64,000 bases of DNA from Pseudomonadota bacterium (GCA_018240425.1 JAFEFU010000071.1:62001-126000), one strand, 5' to 3'. Shown: positions 19,123 to 29,308, counted from the first letter of the stretch. Notes: a model not told the origin generated them from the sequence alone. Translations and numbers: made by a program.

Positions 19123-20523
19123 CTATCCGATCAATGCACGGACGCGGGCGGTGAAATCCTCGCCGCGCTTCTCGAAGTTCGGATACTGGTCGAACGAGGC
19201 GGCGGCGGGGGCGAGCAGGACCGTCTCGCCTGGTTGGGCATCGGCGGCGGCGCGGGCGATGGCGCGCTCCATCGTCTCGCAGATCTCGTGCGGGGTCTCG
19301 CCCAGCTGGAGCGCGAACTCGCGGGCGGAATGGCCGATCAGATAGGCCTTGACCACCGAGCCCAGCACCGGCGCCAGGGCCGCGATGCCGCCTTCCTTGC
19401 CCAGCCCCCCGGCGATCCAGCGGACGCGCTCGAAGGCCTGGAGCGCCTTGGCGGCGCTGTCGGCGTTGGTGGCCTTGCTGTCATTGACAAAGCGCACCCC
19501 GCCCTTCTCGCCGACGGTCTGGCTGCGGTGGGGCAGGCCCTCGAACGAATGAAGCGCCGCCTCGATCTCCTTCGGGCCGAGGCCGAGCGCGCGGACCGCC
19601 GCATAGGCGGCGCAGGCGTTCTGGTGGTTGTGCGCGCCCGGCAGGCCCTTGACGCCCCTCAGGTCGATCGAGGCCACCTGCCGGCCCTTGCGCCATTCGG
19701 CCAGGAACCCCTTGCGGGCAAAGACCGTCCAGCCCTGGGTCTCGAGCTTCCGCCCCGAGGATATGCGGATCACCCGGTCATCCGCCGGCCCTTGGGAAAG
19801 CTGGTTGGCCAGGAACTCGCCCTCGACCTCGTCGATGCCGATCACCGCCCGGTCCGGCCCCCCTTGGGTGAAGAGCCGCGCCTTGGCGGCGAAATAGCCG
19901 CCCCTGCCGCCGTGGCGGTCGAGGTGGTCGGGCGAGAGGTTGGTGAAGATCGCGATGTCGGGGGTCAGGGCGCGGGCCAGTTCGGTCTGGTAGGAGGAGA
20001 GTTCGAGGACCACGACCTCGCCGTCCGCCGCCGGGTCGATGTCGAGGACGCCCCGGCCGATGTTGCCCGCCATCTGCGAGGGCCGGCCGGACGATTTCAG
20101 GATATGGTGGATCAGCGCCGTCGTCGTCGACTTGCCGTTCGAGCCGGTGACGGCGACGACCTTGGGCGTCATGTCCATCCGGTCCCAGTCGGGTGTCGCC
20201 CAGGAGCGGAAGAAGAGGCCGATGTCGTTGTCGACCGGCACTCCCAGGGCCAGCGCCCGGGCGATGTGGCGGTTGGGCGCGGGGTAGAGATGGGGAATGC
20301 CGGGCGAGGTGACGAGAAGGGCGATGTCGGCCCAGGCGGCGTCGCGGCCAAGGTCGGTCATGGCAAAACCCTCGGCCTCGGCCTTGGCGCGGGCCTCGGG
20401 CGCGTCGTCCCAGAGGAGCGGCTCGGCCCCGCCCGCCGCCAGCGCCCGCGCCGCGGCCAGCCCCGACCGGCCCAGCCCCAGGACCGCGACCTTCTGCCCC
20501 TTGTATCCGGTGACCGGAATCAT
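19123..20523 (-). CDS. murD: UDP-N-acetylmuramoylalanine--D-glutamate ligase MurD
   Basis: A 466-residue Mur ligase adding D-Glu. The N-terminal dinucleotide-like fold [19 protein letters not shown], the P-loop [28 protein letters not shown] and the C-terminal [12 protein letters not shown] follow in the normal order. The ATG at 20523 is preceded by GGAGGGG. The open frame upstream to 20646 is not similar to MurD and was left out. Confidence 0.96.
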   Translation of the reverse strand: MIPVTGYKGQKVAVLGLGRSGLAAARALAAGGAEPLLWDDAPEARAKAEAEGFAMTDLGRDAAWADIALLVTSPGIPHLYPAPNRHIARALALGVPVDNDIGLFFRSWATPDWDRMDMTPKVVAVTGSNGKSTTTALIHHILKSSGRPSQMAGNIGRGVLDIDPAADGEVVVLELSSYQTELARALTPDIAIFTNLSPDHLDRHGGRGGYFAAKARLFTQGGPDRAVIGIDEVEGEFLANQLSQGPADDRVIRISSGRKLETQGWTVFARKGFLAEWRKGRQVASIDLRGVKGLPGAHNHQNACAAYAAVRALGLGPKEIEAALHSFEGLPHRSQTVGEKGGVRFVNDSKATNADSAAKALQAFERVRWIAGGLGKEGGIAALAPVLGSVVKAYLIGHSAREFALQLGETPHEICETMERAIARAAADAQPGETVLLAPAAASFDQYPNFEKRGEDFTARVRALIG

Positions 20524-20689
20524 GACCCCTCCGCGCTCAGGCTTTCCGGCAGGGATAGGTGAGATGGCCCGGCTCGGGAAGGGGGAGATGGCGGCGGCAG
20601 CAAGACGCCATCGTCGCCCCTCGAAGCGCCCTGCCCTGCGCTGCACGGCCGGTGGAGTGCCGATGCTTGCCCGGCGACTGCATCTGGAC

Positions 20690-21247
20690 TCAGCCGCGGC
20701 ACCTGCGCCGGATCATCAGGAACATGCCCCCGAAAAGGAGCAGAGCCCCGAGCGCGACCGTCAGGTGTCTGTGAAGCGGCAGGCGGCCGAAGGTCGCCTC
20801 GATCGCATGTCCGGCGCCGAAGCCGATCGCCGCCAGGAGATGCGCCCATGCGAGGCACACGACGACATCAAGGGCCAGGAAGGTAAGCGCGGGGACACCG
20901 GCCGCCCCGATGGCGAGCGCGCCGAGGGTCTTGAGGCCATAAAGAAAGCGGAAGACGAGGCAGAATGCCACCGGCCTGCGGCCGATCCGGTCGAGGAGAC
21001 CGCGCGTCGCGGGCCGGGCGACAAGGCGGCGCACGAAGCCCAGCCGGGCGCCGTGCCTCCCCAGAAAATACATCGACTGATCGACAGCAAACGCTCCGGC
21101 CGCGAGAACCAGGGCGGCCGCCTCGAACGGGAATATCCCGCGGTGGGCAAGGACGCCGCCCAGAAGCGCGACACCGTCGCCCTCGACAATCGAACCGCAG
21201 AAAAGCGCCGGGAGCCCCCAGGTCTCCAGCAGATGCTCGAGCGTCAC
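20690..21247 (-). CDS. DedA/VTT-domain membrane protein
   Basis: A 185-residue membrane protein with four or five hydrophobic segments. It has the DedA layout: N-terminal amphipathic part, [26 protein letters not shown] and [21 protein letters not shown], the last resembling the conserved FxxR...G motif of the SNARE-associated/VTT domain. DedA proteins are linked to lipid-carrier recycling and membrane energetics, including undecaprenyl-phosphate flipping. The position between mraY and murD, 16 bases from mraY, fits a role near lipid I synthesis, but that is inference. The start is GTG with GGAGG six bases upstream. Confidence 0.75.
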   Translation of the reverse strand: MTLEHLLETWGLPALFCGSIVEGDGVALLGGVLAHRGIFPFEAAALVLAAGAFAVDQSMYFLGRHGARLGFVRRLVARPATRGLLDRIGRRPVAFCLVFRFLYGLKTLGALAIGAAGVPALTFLALDVVVCLAWAHLLAAIGFGAGHAIEATFGRLPLHRHLTVALGALLLFGGMFLMIRRRCRG

Positions 21248-21263
21248 GGCCGGCCTCCGCCCC

Positions 21264-22346
21264 CTAGCGCAGCTTCAGCGTCGCCAGGCCGATCAGCGCC
21301 AGGATCAGCGAGATGATCCAGAAGCGGATGACGATCTGCGGCTCGGCCCAGCCCTTCTTCTCGAAATGGTGGTGGATCGGCGCCATCAGGAACACCCGCT
21401 TGCCGGTGCGCTTGAAATAGGCGACCTGGATGATGACCGACAGGGCCTCGACCACGAAGAGGCCGCCGACGATGGCAAGGACGATCTCATGCTTGGTCAC
21501 GACCGCGATGGCGCCGAGCGCGCCGCCAAGTGCCAGCGATCCGGTGTCGCCCATGAACACCGCCGCCGGGGGCGCGTTGTACCACAGGAACCCCAGCCCC
21601 CCGCCGATCAGCGCCGCGCAGAAGACCGCGATCTCGCCGGTGCCGGGCACGAAATGCAGCCCGAGATAGGTCGAGAAGGTCGCGTGGCCGACGAAATAGG
21701 CGATGATGCCGAAGGTGCCGGCGGCGATCATCACCGGCATGGCGGCCAGTCCGTCCAGCCCGTCGGTCAGGTTGACGGCATTGGCCGCCCCGACGATGAC
21801 CAGCATGGCGAAGGGCACGAACAGGTAGCCGAGGTTGAACAGCGCGTTCTTGAAGACCGGGAAGGCCAGGGTCCAGGCCAGCGGCGCCGGGTGGACGCTG
21901 GCCGACACCCAGGCCGCCAGCGCCGCTACGGCAAGCCCGATCAGCATGCGGACCCGCGACGAGACGCCCTTGGTGTTCTGTTTCGTCACCTTGGCGTAAT
22001 CGTCGGCAAAGCCGATGGTGCCGAAGGCCAGCGTCACCAGAAGCACGATCCAGACATAGGGATTGTCGAGCCGCGCCCAGAGGAGTGTCGAGAACACCAG
22101 CGCCGACAGGATCAGAAGCCCGCCCATCGTCGGCGTCCCCGCCTTGACGAAATGGGTCTGCGGCCCGTCATCGCGAATCGGCTGGCCCTTCTTCTGCTTG
22201 CGCCGCAAGAGGTCGATCAGCGGCCGGCCGAACAGGAAGCCGAACATCAGGGCCGTGAAGAAGGCGCCTCCGGCGCGGAAGGTGATATAGCGGAAGAGGT
22301 TGAAGAAATCGCCGCCATGCGCGAAATCGGCCAGCCAGAAAAGCAT
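21264..22346 (-). CDS. mraY: Phospho-MurNAc-pentapeptide transferase MraY
   Basis: A 360-residue, ten-helix membrane enzyme transferring phospho-MurNAc-pentapeptide to undecaprenyl phosphate (lipid I). Signatures are PTMGGLLIL, the catalytic Asp pair in [29 protein letters not shown] and the C-terminal [15 protein letters not shown]. Length and order are standard. Confidence 0.97.
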   Translation of the reverse strand: MLFWLADFAHGGDFFNLFRYITFRAGGAFFTALMFGFLFGRPLIDLLRRKQKKGQPIRDDGPQTHFVKAGTPTMGGLLILSALVFSTLLWARLDNPYVWIVLLVTLAFGTIGFADDYAKVTKQNTKGVSSRVRMLIGLAVAALAAWVSASVHPAPLAWTLAFPVFKNALFNLGYLFVPFAMLVIVGAANAVNLTDGLDGLAAMPVMIAAGTFGIIAYFVGHATFSTYLGLHFVPGTGEIAVFCAALIGGGLGFLWYNAPPAAVFMGDTGSLALGGALGAIAVVTKHEIVLAIVGGLFVVEALSVIIQVAYFKRTGKRVFLMAPIHHHFEKKGWAEPQIVIRFWIISLILALIGLATLKLR

Positions 22347-22387
22347 TCACCTGTCCCCTTCCAAACCGTCCGCGGCCCCCGGCCGCT

Positions 22388-23836
22388 TCATTCGGCTCCG
22401 CCCGTCCCGGGTGCGTCCGGGTGCCGCAGTTTGCGCAGCGCGTCAACCACCAGGCTGACTTTCGACCCTTTCGAGCCCTTGACCAGGATCACGTCGCCGG
22501 CATCGGCCAGATGGCGGACGCTGGCGGCAAGGGCGGCCGCCGTCTCGTGCCATTCGCCGCGCTGGCGGACGGGCAGCCGCTCCCACAGCCAGCGCATCCG
22601 CGGTCCGACGCAATGGACGAGGGTGAGCGTGGCCATCGCCGGATGGGTGGCGACAGCCTCGTGCAGGGCGCGTTCGTCCGGGCCGAGTTCCAGCATGTCG
22701 CCGAGGATCGCGATCCTGCGGCCCCGGTGCAGGCGCCCTACCCCGTCGCGCGGACCGGCGGCGGCGATGACCTCGAGCGCCGCCGCAAGGCTGTCGGGGT
22801 TGGCGTTGAAGGCATCGTCGATCAGCTCGAAGCTCTGCTCGCTCTCGACCGGGTCGAGGGCCACCCTTTCGCGCTGACCCCGTCCCGGCGGCGGTTGCCA
22901 GAGGCCGAGATCGCAGGCCACCACGGCGGGATCGCAGCCAAGCGCCTCGGCGGCGGCGATCACCCCCAGGGCGTTCATCGCGAAATGGCGCCCGGGCGAG
23001 CGGACCTTGAACAGGATGGGCGCGTCCGCGCGGCTGGCCCGGACCACGGTCGCATCCTGCGCCAGCCGCGCCTCGATCAGGCGGTAGTCGCAGCCTTCGG
23101 CCGCCCCGAAGGTCAAGACGCGGGCGGCGTGGGTGCGCGCCGCGGCGTGCAGGATCGGCGATGTGGGCAGGTCGCCGGGCAGGATCGCGATGCCCCCCGG
23201 CTCCAGCCCGGCAAAGATCGCGGCCTTTTCGGCGGCGATCCCCTCGATACCGGCGAACGCCTCGAGATGGGCGGTCCCGACGGTGGTGATGAGCGCGGCA
23301 TGGGGCCGGGCCAGCCGCGCCAGCGGCTCGATCTCGCCGGGGTGGTTCATGCCGATCTCGATGACGGCGAAAGCGGCGTCGGCGGGCAGCCGCGCCAGGG
23401 TCAGCGGCACGCCCCAGTGGTTGTTGTAGCTGGCTTCGGCCGCGTGGACCGTGCCGTGCGCCCCGAGAACGGCGCGCAGCATCTCCTTGGTCGAGGTCTT
23501 GCCGACCGAACCGGTCACGGCGATCACCCTGGCCCCGGCCCGCGCCCGCCCCGCCCGCCCGAGAGCGGCGAGCGCGGCCAGGACCTCGGGCACGACAAGC
23601 AGGGGATCGGCCTCGGAACAGCCCTCGGGGATGCGCGAGACGAGGGCCGCCGCCGCCCCCTTGTCCAGCGCCGCGCGGACGAAGGCGTGGCCGTCGCGGG
23701 CATCGGTCAGGGCGACGAACAGATCGCCGGGCGCGAGCGTGCGGCTGTCGATCGACACGCCGGACGCGGCAAAGGCGCGGGTGGCGCGGCCCAGGGTGGC
23801 GCGGGCAGCCTCGTGCGAGGTCCAGAGCGGGGCCAT
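22388..23836 (-). CDS. murF: UDP-MurNAc-tripeptide--D-alanyl-D-alanine ligase MurF
   Basis: A 482-residue Mur ligase completing the pentapeptide precursor with D-Ala-D-Ala. The P-loop is TGSVGKTSTKEML, followed by EASYNNHWGVPLTL, EIGMNHPGEI and DDAFNANPDSLAAAL, all diagnostic of MurF. Its ATG overlaps the murE stop by one base. Confidence 0.96.
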   Translation of the reverse strand: MAPLWTSHEAARATLGRATRAFAASGVSIDSRTLAPGDLFVALTDARDGHAFVRAALDKGAAAALVSRIPEGCSEADPLLVVPEVLAALAALGRAGRARAGARVIAVTGSVGKTSTKEMLRAVLGAHGTVHAAEASYNNHWGVPLTLARLPADAAFAVIEIGMNHPGEIEPLARLARPHAALITTVGTAHLEAFAGIEGIAAEKAAIFAGLEPGGIAILPGDLPTSPILHAAARTHAARVLTFGAAEGCDYRLIEARLAQDATVVRASRADAPILFKVRSPGRHFAMNALGVIAAAEALGCDPAVVACDLGLWQPPPGRGQRERVALDPVESEQSFELIDDAFNANPDSLAAALEVIAAAGPRDGVGRLHRGRRIAILGDMLELGPDERALHEAVATHPAMATLTLVHCVGPRMRWLWERLPVRQRGEWHETAAALAASVRHLADAGDVILVKGSKGSKVSLVVDALRKLRHPDAPGTGGAE

Positions 23837-25317
23837 CAGATCAGCCCGTCCAGCGCCGCGACCGACACGCTGGCCTGCTCGGCATCGTCGAACGGATAGA
23901 TGTCCGTCCCGACGATCTGGCCGCTTTCATGGCCCTTGCCGGCGATCAGCAGCGCATCCCCCGGCCCGAGCGCATCGACCCCGCGCAGGATCGCCTCGGC
24001 CCGGTCGCCGACCTCGGTGGCCTCGGGGCAGGCAGCCAGGATCGCGGCGCGGATGCTGGCCGGATCCTCGGTTCTCGGGTTGTCGTCGGTGACGAACACC
24101 ATGTCGGCATTGGCCGCCGCCGCCGCCCCCATCAGCGGCCTCTTGCCCCGGTCGCGGTCGCCGCCCGCGCCCATGACCACGATCAGCCGTCCCATCACAT
24201 GCGGGCGAAGCGCCTTCAGCGCGGTCTCCACCGCGTCGGGCGTATGGGCATAATCGACAAAGACCGTGGCGCCGTTGGTGCGGGTGGCGGCCAGCTGCAT
24301 CCGTCCGCGCACGGTCGCAAGGCGCGGCAGCGTGGCCAGGACCGCCTCGGGGTCGGACCCCGAGCCGATGGCGAGGCCGGCCGCGGTCAGAACGTTCGCC
24401 GCCTGAAAACCGCCGATCAGCGCCAGCCGGGCCATGCGCGGCGATCCCTTCCAGGCATAGCGCAGATCCTGCCCGGTGGCGTCGAACCGCTGGCCGAGGA
24501 TGCGCAGGTCGCTGCCCTCACCCCGCCCCACGGTCAGTATCCTTTGCCCCCGGTCGCGGGCGATCAGGGCCATGTCGGCGGCGCGGGGATCGTCCATGTT
24601 CAGGACCGCGGTTCCGTCCTCGGGCAGGATGCGGGCGAACAGTCCGGCCTTGGCAAAGAAATAGGCGTCGAAGGTCTGGTGATAGTCGAGATGGTCCTGG
24701 GTGAAGTTGGTGAAGGCGGCAGCCTTCAGCCGCACCCCGTCCAGCCGCCGCTGGTCAAGCCCGTGGCTCGACGCCTCCATCGCGGCATGGGTCACGCCGG
24801 CGTCGGCCATCGCGGCCAGCATCCGGTGCAGGGTGACCGGCTCGGGCGTCGTGTGGGCCGAGGGCGCTGTCCACGCGCCCTCGATCCCGGTGGTGCCGAT
24901 ATTGCAGGCGGCCAGCCCCAGCTCGGTCCAGATGGCGCGGGCGAAGGTCGCGACCGAGGTCTTGCCGTTGGTGCCGGTGACGGCCACCATCGTCTCGGGC
25001 TGGCGGGCGAACCACAGCGCCGCCGAATAGGCCAGCGTCTGGCGCGGATCCTCGGCGACGATCAGCGCCGCGCCGGCGCTTGCCAGCGCCCCGCGCGCCA
25101 GTTCGGCCCCGTCGCGGTCGGTCAGGACGGCGGCGGCTTTCTGCCGAAGCGCGAAGGGAATGAATTCGGCCCCGTGCACCTTTTCGCCGGGCAGCGCCGC
25201 AAAGAGGAACCCCGCCTTCACCTGGCGGCTGTCAATCGCCAGCCCGGTGATGCGCGCCTCGCGCCCGCCCTGGGCATGAAGCCCAAGTTCTGCCAGAGTC
25301 TTCGCCGCAACCACCAT
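23836..25317 (-). CDS. murE: UDP-MurNAc-L-Ala-D-Glu--meso-diaminopimelate ligase MurE
   Basis: A 493-residue Mur ligase. The P-loop is VTGTNGKTSVATF. The C-terminal motif DDNPRTEDP is the signature of enzymes adding meso-diaminopimelate rather than lysine, as expected for a Gram-negative. The ATG at 25317 was preferred to a TTG at 25332; neither has a strong ribosome-binding site. It follows ftsI after 26 bases. Confidence 0.95.
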   Translation of the reverse strand: MVVAAKTLAELGLHAQGGREARITGLAIDSRQVKAGFLFAALPGEKVHGAEFIPFALRQKAAAVLTDRDGAELARGALASAGAALIVAEDPRQTLAYSAALWFARQPETMVAVTGTNGKTSVATFARAIWTELGLAACNIGTTGIEGAWTAPSAHTTPEPVTLHRMLAAMADAGVTHAAMEASSHGLDQRRLDGVRLKAAAFTNFTQDHLDYHQTFDAYFFAKAGLFARILPEDGTAVLNMDDPRAADMALIARDRGQRILTVGRGEGSDLRILGQRFDATGQDLRYAWKGSPRMARLALIGGFQAANVLTAAGLAIGSGSDPEAVLATLPRLATVRGRMQLAATRTNGATVFVDYAHTPDAVETALKALRPHVMGRLIVVMGAGGDRDRGKRPLMGAAAAANADMVFVTDDNPRTEDPASIRAAILAACPEATEVGDRAEAILRGVDALGPGDALLIAGKGHESGQIVGTDIYPFDDAEQASVSVAALDGLI

Positions 25318-25343
25318 ATCTTGTAGGCCCAATGCATCGCACG

Positions 25344-27125
25344 TCAGTTCGTGGCGAGTGTTAGCGTAGGATCGGGGGCAGGTTCAACCTCGGGCCGCAG
25401 GCCCAGAAGCGGGCCGACGCGGCGGATGATCTCGGCGGCGACCGGAACCGAGGTCCAGCCGGCAGTGCGGCGCGGCTCGGTGCCCGAGGCCTCGACCGGC
25501 TCGTCGAGGGTGACGATCAGGACGTACTTCGGATCGTAGGAGGGGAAGAACGAGGCGAAGGTGGCGATGACCTTGTCCTTGTAATAGCCCCCCCTCGGCA
25601 TCGGCTTGTCGGCGGTGCCGGTCTTGCCCGCGACCGAATAGCCCGGCACATCGCCGAAGCTGGCCGTGCCGCGCACCACCACCTGGCGCAGGATCCCGCG
25701 CACCGTGGCCGAGGTCTTTTCGCTGATGACCCGCGCGCCCTGCTGCACCTTCGAGGTCTTGAGGATGGTGGGCGAGACTCTGGTGCCGCCGTTCACGATC
25801 GAGGCATAGGCGGCGGCCAGGTGCAGCGGACTGTCCGAGATGCCGTGGCCGTACGAGACGGTCAGGGTCGACAGGTCGCTCCACTTCTTCGGCAGAAGCG
25901 GCTTGCCCGTCGGGGCCTCGACCAGCTCGATCGGGGTCGGGGCGAACAGGCCGAGCGACTTGAGGAATGTCTGCTGCCGGTCGCCGCCGATCATCTGGGC
26001 GATGTGCGCGGTGCCGATGTTCGACGACTTGACGATCACGTCCGTCACCGTGTTGCGCGGGCCGTAGTTGTGGAAGTCATGGATGCGGAACTTGCCCCAG
26101 ACCAGCGGGCTTTGCGTGTCGACCACGGTCGTCGGCGTGACCAGCCCCAGGTCGAGCGCCTGCGACAGCGCGAAGAGCTTGTAGGTCGAGCCCAGTTCGT
26201 AGACGCCCTGCACCACGCGGTTGAAGAGCGGGCTGTCGGAGGGGTTGCCGCTGACCAGGGGCGCCGGCCGGTCGTTCGGATCGAAGTCGGGCAGCGAGGC
26301 CAGCGCGATCACCTCGCCGGTGTGCACGTCCATCAGCACCGCCGCCGCCCCCTTCGCGTTCATCAGCTTCATGCCGCCGTCCAGGACATCCTCGATGGTG
26401 GACTGCACGGTCAGGTCCAGCGACAGTTGCAGCGGCGCGCCGCCGTTGGCCGGATCGCGCAGCCAGGTGTCGAAGGTCTTTTCGACCCCGGCGGTGCCGA
26501 TCACCTCGGCGCTGTCCACGCCCTCGCGGCCGAACGCCGCCCCGCCAAGGACATGCGCGGCCAGCGCGCCGTTGGGATAAAGGCGCATCTCGCGGGGCCC
26601 GAACAGAAGGCCGGGATCGCCGATCTCGTGGACCTGCTGCATCTGTTCCGGCGAAATCTTCTTCTTTATCCACAGGAACTTGCGCGATCCGGTGAAGTCC
26701 TTTTTCAACTGATCGGCATTCAGGTCGGGAAAGATCTTCGCCAGCTTCTCGGCCGCGCCCGCCGGGTCGATCATCATCTTCGGCTGGGCGTAAAGCGCGT
26801 GGGTCACAAGGTTGGTGGCGAGGATGCGGCCCTGGCGGTCGACGATGTCGGCGCGCTGCGCGGCGATGGCGGGGCCGGCGTAGGAGGATTGCGGCTCGGA
26901 CGGTTCGGCGGCGGCCATCACGCCCATGCGGACGCCCACGGCGCCGAAGCCCAGGATGAAGGCCATGCCGACCAGAAGCAGCCGCCCCTCGGCCTTCGAA
27001 CGCGCCTGGTCGCGTATCTCCTCGTGGCGCAGGCGCAGGTTCTCGCGCTCGATCACGTCGGGATTCTCGCCCTTGGCGCGGGCGGACAGGATGCGGGCAA
27101 GCGGGCGAAGCGGCGTGCGGATCAT
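25344..27125 (-). CDS. ftsI: Septal peptidoglycan transpeptidase FtsI (PBP3)
   Basis: A 593-residue class B penicillin-binding protein. The layout is: short cytoplasmic tail, membrane anchor LLLVGMAFILGFGAVGVRMG near residues 49-68, pedestal domain from about residue 95, transpeptidase domain with S313-x-x-K316 (STYK), S367-S368-N369 and K501-T-G (GKTGTAD). The ATG overlaps the ftsL stop by four bases; the open frame further upstream is a shadow of ftsL. It works with FtsW in septal wall synthesis. Confidence 0.97.
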   Translation of the reverse strand: MIRTPLRPLARILSARAKGENPDVIERENLRLRHEEIRDQARSKAEGRLLLVGMAFILGFGAVGVRMGVMAAAEPSEPQSSYAGPAIAAQRADIVDRQGRILATNLVTHALYAQPKMMIDPAGAAEKLAKIFPDLNADQLKKDFTGSRKFLWIKKKISPEQMQQVHEIGDPGLLFGPREMRLYPNGALAAHVLGGAAFGREGVDSAEVIGTAGVEKTFDTWLRDPANGGAPLQLSLDLTVQSTIEDVLDGGMKLMNAKGAAAVLMDVHTGEVIALASLPDFDPNDRPAPLVSGNPSDSPLFNRVVQGVYELGSTYKLFALSQALDLGLVTPTTVVDTQSPLVWGKFRIHDFHNYGPRNTVTDVIVKSSNIGTAHIAQMIGGDRQQTFLKSLGLFAPTPIELVEAPTGKPLLPKKWSDLSTLTVSYGHGISDSPLHLAAAYASIVNGGTRVSPTILKTSKVQQGARVISEKTSATVRGILRQVVVRGTASFGDVPGYSVAGKTGTADKPMPRGGYYKDKVIATFASFFPSYDPKYVLIVTLDEPVEASGTEPRRTAGWTSVPVAAEIIRRVGPLLGLRPEVEPAPDPTLTLATN

Positions 27126-27475
27126 GGCGCGGCCTCCAGCGCGGCGATGGTGGTGCCGGTCCCGTCCGGCGCAAGCCCCGGGGTCTGCGCGACCGGGTAG
27201 GACACCTGCGCCACCTCGCCGAACTGCTCGGGCGTCAGCGGCAGAAGGCCGAGGCGGGCGAAGTTGATGTCGGCCAGCCCGCGCAGCCGGTCGGGCCGGT
27301 TCAGATAGGCCCATTCCGCGTTCAGCACACCCAGGCTTTCCTTCAGCTGGCCGACCTCGGTCTGCAGGTCGCGCAGCTGCCCCACCTCGGCCTGGGTGCT
27401 GTAGTTCTCGCGGTAGGCCCAGAAGATCAGGCCCATCAGCGCCGGCAACGACAGAAGAAGCAGGAAATTGCGCAT
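27122..27475 (-). CDS. ftsL: Cell division protein FtsL
   Basis: A 117-residue bitopic protein: N-terminal membrane helix (FLLLLSLPALMGLIFWAYRE), then a short periplasmic coiled coil (VGQLRDLQTEVGQLKESLGV) and a hydrophilic tail. Sequence similarity within the family is low, so the call relies on size, topology and position between rsmH and ftsI, with which it overlaps by four bases. Confidence 0.88.
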   Translation of the reverse strand: MRNFLLLLSLPALMGLIFWAYRENYSTQAEVGQLRDLQTEVGQLKESLGVLNAEWAYLNRPDRLRGLADINFARLGLLPLTPEQFGEVAQVSYPVAQTPGLAPDGTGTTIAALEAAP

Positions 27476-27478
27476 GTC

Positions 27479-28471
27479 CTAGTGTCCTTTCCTTGCCGGC
27501 AGCCTTGGCAGGCCGAGATCCAGTCCCTCGACCGGGAGGGCGGGCGCCGCGGTCCGCACGCCCACCCGCAGCTTGGCCGAGCGCGCCCGCGGGTTGGCGG
27601 CCAGTTCCGCCGCGTCGGGCGCGATGGCGCGGCGGGTGGCCAGCGTGAAGGCCGGCTGGCGCAGGGCGCGCGCTGGCGCGTGGCGGCTGCCTTGCCCCTC
27701 GGCCCCCGAGCGAATCTGGAAAAAGCGCTTCACCACCCGGTCCTCGAGCGAATGGAAGGTGACGACCGCCAGCCTGCCGCCGGGGACCAGCGCCCGCTCG
27801 GCGGCGGCGAGGCCGGCCTCAAGCTGGCCGAACTCGTCGTTCACCGCGATGCGCAGCGCCTGGAAGCTGCGGGTAGCCGGATGGGCCTGGCCGGGCTTTT
27901 GCCGCGGCAGACAGCGCTCGATGACGCCGGCCAGTTGCAGCGTCGTGGCAAGCGGGCGGGCGGCGGCGATGGCGCGGGCGATCCGGCGCGCGGCGCGCTC
28001 CTCGCCATAATGATACAGGATGTCGGCCAGTTCGCCCTCGGAGGCGCCGTTCACCAGGTCGGCAGCGGTCGGCCCCTCGCCGCCCATGCGCATGTCCAGG
28101 GGGCCGTCCTTCTGGAAGGAAAAGCCGCGCGCGGCCTCGTCGATCTGCATCGAGGACACGCCAAGGTCCAGCACCACGCCCTCGACCGGGCCGCCGGCCA
28201 GCCGGTCCATGTCCGAGAAGGTTCCCGCCACCAGCCGCAGCCGCGCGCCATACTCCCCCGCCCATTCTTCGGCCATGCGGAAGACCAGGGGATCGCGGTC
28301 GATGGCGATGACCTGCCCCGCCCCGGCCTCCAGCAGCCCGCGCGTGTAGCCGCCGGCCCCGAAGGTGCCATCGACCCAGGTGCCTTCGACCGGCGCGACG
28401 GCGGCCAGAAGGGGACGCAACAGGACCGGGATGTGGGCGGGTCTGGCGGGGGGCGCGGGCGGCGGCGGCAC
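27479..28471 (-). CDS. rsmH: 16S rRNA (cytosine(1402)-N4)-methyltransferase RsmH
   Basis: A 330-residue S-adenosylmethionine-dependent methyltransferase (formerly MraW) modifying C1402 in the ribosomal P site. The methyl-donor loop is [18 protein letters not shown], followed by [26 protein letters not shown] and [14 protein letters not shown]. The start is GTG four bases after the mraZ stop, with GAGAGG upstream; it gives a Pro-rich N-terminus before HIPVLL. Confidence 0.96.
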   Translation of the reverse strand: MPPPPAPPARPAHIPVLLRPLLAAVAPVEGTWVDGTFGAGGYTRGLLEAGAGQVIAIDRDPLVFRMAEEWAGEYGARLRLVAGTFSDMDRLAGGPVEGVVLDLGVSSMQIDEAARGFSFQKDGPLDMRMGGEGPTAADLVNGASEGELADILYHYGEERAARRIARAIAAARPLATTLQLAGVIERCLPRQKPGQAHPATRSFQALRIAVNDEFGQLEAGLAAAERALVPGGRLAVVTFHSLEDRVVKRFFQIRSGAEGQGSRHAPARALRQPAFTLATRRAIAPDAAELAANPRARSAKLRVGVRTAAPALPVEGLDLGLPRLPARKGH

Positions 28472-28475
28472 CGGC

Positions 28476-28979
28476 TCAGCCTCTCGGCAGGGGTGGCAGC
28501 AGGCTGCGCGGGTCGAAATCCTCGGGATACTGGTCGGCCAGCTTGCGCGCCCGCACCCCGGCGCGCGCCTCGTAGGCCTCGGGTCTCCAGATCTTGAAAT
28601 AGTCGCCGGCCGAGATGAAGAAGGCTTCGGAGATCAGGCCGATCTTCTCGCGCAGGCGCTGAGGCAGCACCAGCCGGCCATCGTCGTCGATATGGGTCTC
28701 GATCGACTGGCCATACATGCGCTCTTCCAGCATCAGCCGTTCGGGCGAGCCGCGCTGCATCAGTTCGATCTGCTCGTCGATCTCCTCGATGGCGCGCATC
28801 GTGTAGACCTCGAGCCAGTCCTGCCGGTCGCCGCCATAGACGATGATGATGTTGGGGCGCAGTCCTTCGCGCCAGTCGGGGTCCGAGGCCTCGATCACGC
28901 GGCGGAACGGGGCGGGGATGGAGACGCGGCCCTTCGCGTCCACCTTGAATGTCTCCGAACCTCTGAACCTGCGTGCCAC
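28476..28979 (-). CDS. mraZ: Division/cell-wall operon regulator MraZ
   Basis: A 167-residue AbrB-like DNA-binding protein with two tandem MraZ domains. The first begins [20 protein letters not shown] and the second contains [18 protein letters not shown]. The start is GTG, preceded by AAGAGGAG at nine bases, giving the usual RRFRGSE N-terminus. In E. coli MraZ represses this cluster by binding 10-bp-spaced repeats upstream of its own gene; a similar array lies at 29265-29308. The upstream frame is open in phase to 29264 but is low-complexity and lacks a good start. Confidence 0.94.
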   Translation of the reverse strand: MARRFRGSETFKVDAKGRVSIPAPFRRVIEASDPDWREGLRPNIIIVYGGDRQDWLEVYTMRAIEEIDEQIELMQRGSPERLMLEERMYGQSIETHIDDDGRLVLPQRLREKIGLISEAFFISAGDYFKIWRPEAYEARAGVRARKLADQYPEDFDPRSLLPPLPRG

Positions 28980-29040
28980 CGGCCCGCGCTCCTCTTGCCT
29001 GCCCTGCCGCCCGGCGCCGTGGCTGGTGCCAGAACGACAA

Positions 29041-29076
29041 CGGCGGATCGGGCTGCTGCCACTGCCCGATCCGCCG
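29041..29076 (-). promoter_or_regulatory. Strong hairpin in the mraZ 5' leader
   Basis: CGGCGGATCGGGC and GCCCGATCCGCCG form a perfect 13-bp stem around a 10-base loop, about 60 bases upstream of the mraZ GTG. In the mRNA it would be very stable. No clean T-run follows (the next bases are TTGTCGTTCTGG), so it could be an attenuator, a leader-processing site or a stability element rather than a terminator. Confidence 0.6.
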
Positions 29077-29264
29077 CCCTCGTTCCCATTTCTGGGCCCC
29101 ATCGCTGGGGTTCCGTCCGGCTGCGCGACCACCTGGGGGGATGTCTGCTCGTCGTCGCGCCGGATCTTCGGTTCGGTGAAGGCGGGTGCCTGTATGAAAC
29201 CTGACTTTTGCCGTTCGGGGTCTTGCTGCCCCAAGTCCTTGTCCCGTCCTCGCCGGTGAGACAA

Positions 29265-29308
29265 GGGATGCCACGGGATTTCATGGGAATCAACTGGAAT
29301 ATTTGGGA
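29265..29308. promoter_or_regulatory. mraZ box: Putative MraZ-binding box array
   Basis: On the plus strand GGGA starts at 29265, 29275, 29285 and 29305, and TGGA at 29295: five boxes at exact 10-base intervals on one face of the helix. E. coli MraZ recognises TGGGN repeats with 5-base spacers, which gives the same 10-base period. The array is about 286 bases upstream of the mraZ GTG and the GGG runs read on the strand opposite to mraZ. Confidence 0.65.

Noticed and set aside
21366..22877. 503-codon plus-strand open frame across mraY and murF
   Set aside because: Spans two real genes on the other strand and their spacer; no recognisable domain.
28980..29264. In-phase upstream extension of mraZ by 95 codons
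   Set aside because: The 5' start would be TTG without a ribosome-binding site, the sequence is low-complexity, and it contains the 13-bp hairpin; the GTG at 28979 has a strong ribosome-binding site and gives the family N-terminus.
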